The notes under the pieces were generated by a model. It was given only the letters and a program-made list of their open reading frames with translations, was not told the origin of the DNA and did not search any database. This document shows positions 13,265 to 15,865 of a stretch of 15,865 nucleotides of DNA, piece after piece (the first letter of the stretch is position 1; every line of letters begins with the position of its first letter). Location of the stretch: assembly GCA_002293275.1 (NCBI GenBank), contig DBCX01000023.1, positions 14,259 to 30,123 of the forward strand. Direction: 5' to 3'. The position numbers and the translations under genes are program-made. Origin of the DNA: Cyanobacteria bacterium UBA947 (lineage in GTDB: Bacteria > Cyanobacteriota > Vampirovibrionia > Gastranaerophilales > Gastranaerophilaceae).

Positions 13265-15865
13265 TGTTTAATTGTGAGAGCGAAAACTTCAAATCCTTTG
13301 AGCGCAGGGTAGAATCCGGGCGCTCGTTTTCCGTGACGGGGCTGACCGCGATTATGCGGCTGGTTTTGACGGACAAAGTTGCCGCAAGTAAAAAAGTTTT
13401 GCTCGTCACATCAAACGAGCAGACCGCGCTCAAATACCAAAACGACCTGGCAAAAGTGTTTAACCTAACCGCCGAAATCTTGCCGTACCAGCAGGTGTCT
13501 ATGTACGAGGAGGTGTCACCTAATCGCTACGACTATTTTGAGCAAGTGCGGGTGCTGCGCGCGGCGCCGGACATTGTTCTTGCACCGGTTAAGGCCCTGC
13601 TGGAAAAATTCCCGCAGGTAAAATTTTTTGAGGACAACACGCTGATTATCAAGGTCGGCGACGAGCTTGACATCCGCAGCTTTGCCCAAAAACTTGTTAA
13701 TCTGGGCTACAAGCGCGTCACAATGGTAAGCGACATTGGCGAGTTCAGTATCCGCGGCGATATTGTGGACGTGTTTAGCGAAAAGCCTACCCGGATTGAG
13801 CTTTGGGGTGATGAAATCACTGATATCCGCTATTTTGACAACGAAACCCAGCGCGCAACCGGTAAAACAGCAACGGCCACAATCGTGCCGCTGTACAAGT
13901 TCTTGGCAGACGACTATTACGAGGGCATTGACGCGCACCTGAGCGAGTATAACAGTGATTTGGCAAGCGTTTTGGATTATTTTCAAGATTATACGATTGT
14001 TTTTGACGAAACGTCCGAAATTTATTCAAAATATGAGTTTTTGGCCCCTGCCGAGGGGCAAAACCATCTCCCCTACGACGATTTTGTCAAACAGGCCGCC
14101 GCACACCAAAAAATCGGGTTGGATAATTTTTTGACCGATACCGTGCCGCTGGAGTTCAGCTCGCAGCCGCTGCAAATTTTTAACGCGAACTTTGACAACA
14201 TCGCGGCGTTTATCAAGTCGCGCCCGAACTACAAACTTGTCGCGGCAACGGATTTTCCCGAGCGCGTTAAAGAGCTTGTGCCCGCGGTTCAAACAATCCC
14301 CGCGATAAGCGCTCACGGCGCGATATTGGACGATTGCAAGACGATTGTTTTCACCGACCGTGAGCTTTTCAACCGTAGAAGTAAGGAAATTACCGCGGCA
14401 AAACGCAGTTATTACAAGGAAAAACCTGAATATATTGAAAGCATCAACGATATCCAAGAAGGCGAGTACGTTGTCCACAGTGTACACGGGGTGGGGATTT
14501 ATCAGGGTTTGAACCAGCAAACGCTCGACGGCCAGCTGAAAGATTACCTGACGATTGAGTATGCGGCCGGCGACAAGCTGCACATGCCGGCAGAGCAGGT
14601 CAACATGCTCGTGCGATACCGCGGCGGCGGCGCGGCCAAACCAAAACTCTCGCGTATGGGCGGCAAGGATTGGGAAAATACGCGCTCGCGCGTTAAAAAA
14701 GAAGTAGAAGCCATCGCCCACGACCTTCTGCGCCTCTACGCAAAACGCAAAATGCAAGACGGGATTACGTTTGCACCTGATACTCCCTGGCAAATTGAGA
14801 TGGAGGAGGCGTTCGAGTTCACGGAAACCCCCGACCAAATGCGCGCCATAACCGAGGTCAAATCCGATATGGAGGGGCAAATGCCTATGGATAGGTTAGT
14901 ATGCGGAGATGTCGGCTTTGGCAAAACCGAGGTCGCGATGCGCGCCATCTTCAAAGCCGTTATGTCCGGCAGGCAAGCCGCGATTGTGGTGCCGACAACA
15001 ATCCTTGCATTGCAGCATTTCCAGACTATTTCAGAGCGGTTCAAGCCGTTTGGTATAGGTGTGGAGCTGCTTTCACGGTTCCGCAGCGCAAAAGAGCAGC
15101 GCGAAACCCTTAAAAATATGGCCTCCGGCAAATGCGATGTGGTAATCGGCACGCACCGCCTGCTTCAAGAAGATATTATATTTCGTGATCTCGGACTTTT
15201 GGTAATTGATGAGGAACACCGGTTTGGCGTGCGCCACAAGGAAAAGCTGAAAAAACTGCGCGCAAACGTTGATGTGATAAGCATGTCCGCCACCCCAATT
15301 CCCAGAACGCTTTATATGTCGCTGTCCGGCATAAAGGATTTGTCCATCATCAACACCCCGCCCAAAAACCGGCTGCCGATAAAAACTTATGTCGGCGAGT
15401 GGAATGAAAACATTGTCAAAACCGCCATCAACCACGAATTGGAACGCGAAGGGCAGGTTTTTTACCTTTATAACCGCGTTGAGACAATTGAATCGTTCCG
15501 GATGCAGCTGCAAGAACTTGTTCCCGGCGCGCGTATCGCTGTCGGACACGGCCAGATGGACGAAAACACCCTGGAAAAGGTGATTGTGGATTTTGCAAAC
15601 CGTGAGTACGACGTGCTTTTGGCAACCACAATCATTGAAAGCGGCATCGATATCCCCAACGCCAACACAATGATAATCCACGATGCCGACCGGTTCGGGC
15701 TGGCACAGCTTTATCAGCTGCGCGGCCGTGTCGGCCGGTCGCAGCGTCAGGCCTATTGCTACTGCCTTTACAAGCAAAGCAAAGAAATCTCCGAGGATGC
15801 GGTCAAGCGGCTGAAAGCGATACAAGAGTTCACAACGCTTGGCAGCGGCTATCAAATCGCCATGC
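13264..15865 (+). CDS. mfd: Transcription-repair coupling factor Mfd (3' end outside window)
   Basis: An ATP-driven DNA translocase that pushes stalled RNA polymerase off DNA and recruits UvrA for strand-specific nucleotide excision repair. 867 codons are visible. In order: a UvrB-like N-terminal region (about 1-240, with FSIRGDIVDVF), a linker, the RNA-polymerase-interacting domain beginning at E401 (GEYVVHSVHGVGIYQG), and two RecA-like translocase domains. The latter show Walker A G548-D-V-G-F-G-K-T555, the DEEH box D649-E-E-H652, SATPIPRTLYMSLSGIKDL, ATTIIESGIDIPNANT and QLRGRVGRS. The RID begins about 80 residues earlier than in E. coli Mfd, so the N-terminal half is compact. The C-terminal UvrA-masking part (about 250-300 residues) is cut off by the window. 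The ATG overlaps the preceding stop by one base. Confidence 0.96.
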   Translation, partial: MFNCESENFKSFERRVESGRSFSVTGLTAIMRLVLTDKVAASKKVLLVTSNEQTALKYQNDLAKVFNLTAEILPYQQVSMYEEVSPNRYDYFEQVRVLRAAPDIVLAPVKALLEKFPQVKFFEDNTLIIKVGDELDIRSFAQKLVNLGYKRVTMVSDIGEFSIRGDIVDVFSEKPTRIELWGDEITDIRYFDNETQRATGKTATATIVPLYKFLADDYYEGIDAHLSEYNSDLASVLDYFQDYTIVFDETSEIYSKYEFLAPAEGQNHLPYDDFVKQAAAHQKIGLDNFLTDTVPLEFSSQPLQIFNANFDNIAAFIKSRPNYKLVAATDFPERVKELVPAVQTIPAISAHGAILDDCKTIVFTDRELFNRRSKEITAAKRSYYKEKPEYIESINDIQEGEYVVHSVHGVGIYQGLNQQTLDGQLKDYLTIEYAAGDKLHMPAEQVNMLVRYRGGGAAKPKLSRMGGKDWENTRSRVKKEVEAIAHDLLRLYAKRKMQDGITFAPDTPWQIEMEEAFEFTETPDQMRAITEVKSDMEGQMPMDRLVCGDVGFGKTEVAMRAIFKAVMSGRQAAIVVPTTILALQHFQTISERFKPFGIGVELLSRFRSAKEQRETLKNMASGKCDVVIGTHRLLQEDIIFRDLGLLVIDEEHRFGVRHKEKLKKLRANVDVISMSATPIPRTLYMSLSGIKDLSIINTPPKNRLPIKTYVGEWNENIVKTAINHELEREGQVFYLYNRVETIESFRMQLQELVPGARIAVGHGQMDENTLEKVIVDFANREYDVLLATTIIESGIDIPNANTMIIHDADRFGLAQLYQLRGRVGRSQRQAYCYCLYKQSKEISEDAVKRLKAIQEFTTLGSGYQIAM

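Noticed and set aside
14026..15855. Long minus-strand open frames (284 and 260 codons) opposite mfd
   Set aside because: They lie wholly antisense to a clearly conserved mfd, their translations resemble no protein family, and they lack ribosome sites.

Overview
The window looks like a chromosomal segment from a Gram-negative-type bacterium. The flagellar set, the BioC/BioG/BioF biotin genes, the membrane-anchored diadenylate cyclase and the N-terminal style of the unknown proteins suggest a non-photosynthetic relative of Cyanobacteria (Vampirovibrionia/'Melainabacteria', gut Gastranaerophilales type). That assignment is an inference from protein character, at roughly 0.5-0.6 confidence; no rRNA or other taxonomic marker is present. 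I see no transposase, integrase, tRNA or CRISPR array.

Layout. (1) Positions 2-2599, plus strand: the 3' part of lysA, then cdaA (c-di-AMP synthesis) and a YitT-family membrane protein, tightly spaced or overlapping. (2) 2731-3741, plus: a lone unknown protein whose C-terminus carries an HEYAH zinc site and a second motif like that of anthrax lethal factor. (3) 3751-6928, minus: a flagellar basal-body operon, fliE, fliF and a protein in the fliG position that is FliG-like at best. (4) 7026-7298: a 54-codon minus-strand gene and an AT-rich control region with three copies of an AACAATAT element. (5) 7299-9735, plus: a small HTH protein, then bioF, bioG and bioC, which make the pimeloyl moiety and the first ring precursor of biotin. 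(6) 9699-10520, minus: a protein of seven TPRs whose 3' end overlaps that of bioC. (7) 10549-11223, plus: a secreted protein of unknown role. (8) 11261-12100, minus: speE. (9) 12170-15865, plus: a membrane-anchored beta-lactamase-fold protein and mfd, which runs off the window.

The most striking global signal is promoter placement. Several genes have a TATAAT-like -10 box ending only 6-7 bases before the start codon (7299, 9091, 10520, 10549, 12100 and 12170). These transcripts should therefore begin at or next to the ATG, i.e. be leaderless. One of these promoters is a perfect TTGACA-17-TATAAT. Other genes here (cdaA, yitT, the metalloprotease, fliE, bioG and the 54-codon gene) have ordinary Shine-Dalgarno sites, so both initiation modes seem to coexist.

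The best candidates for new biology are the lethal-factor-like metallopeptidase beside a flagellar export operon, the HTH gene joined to biotin synthesis with its own operator array, and the leaderless promoter pattern.
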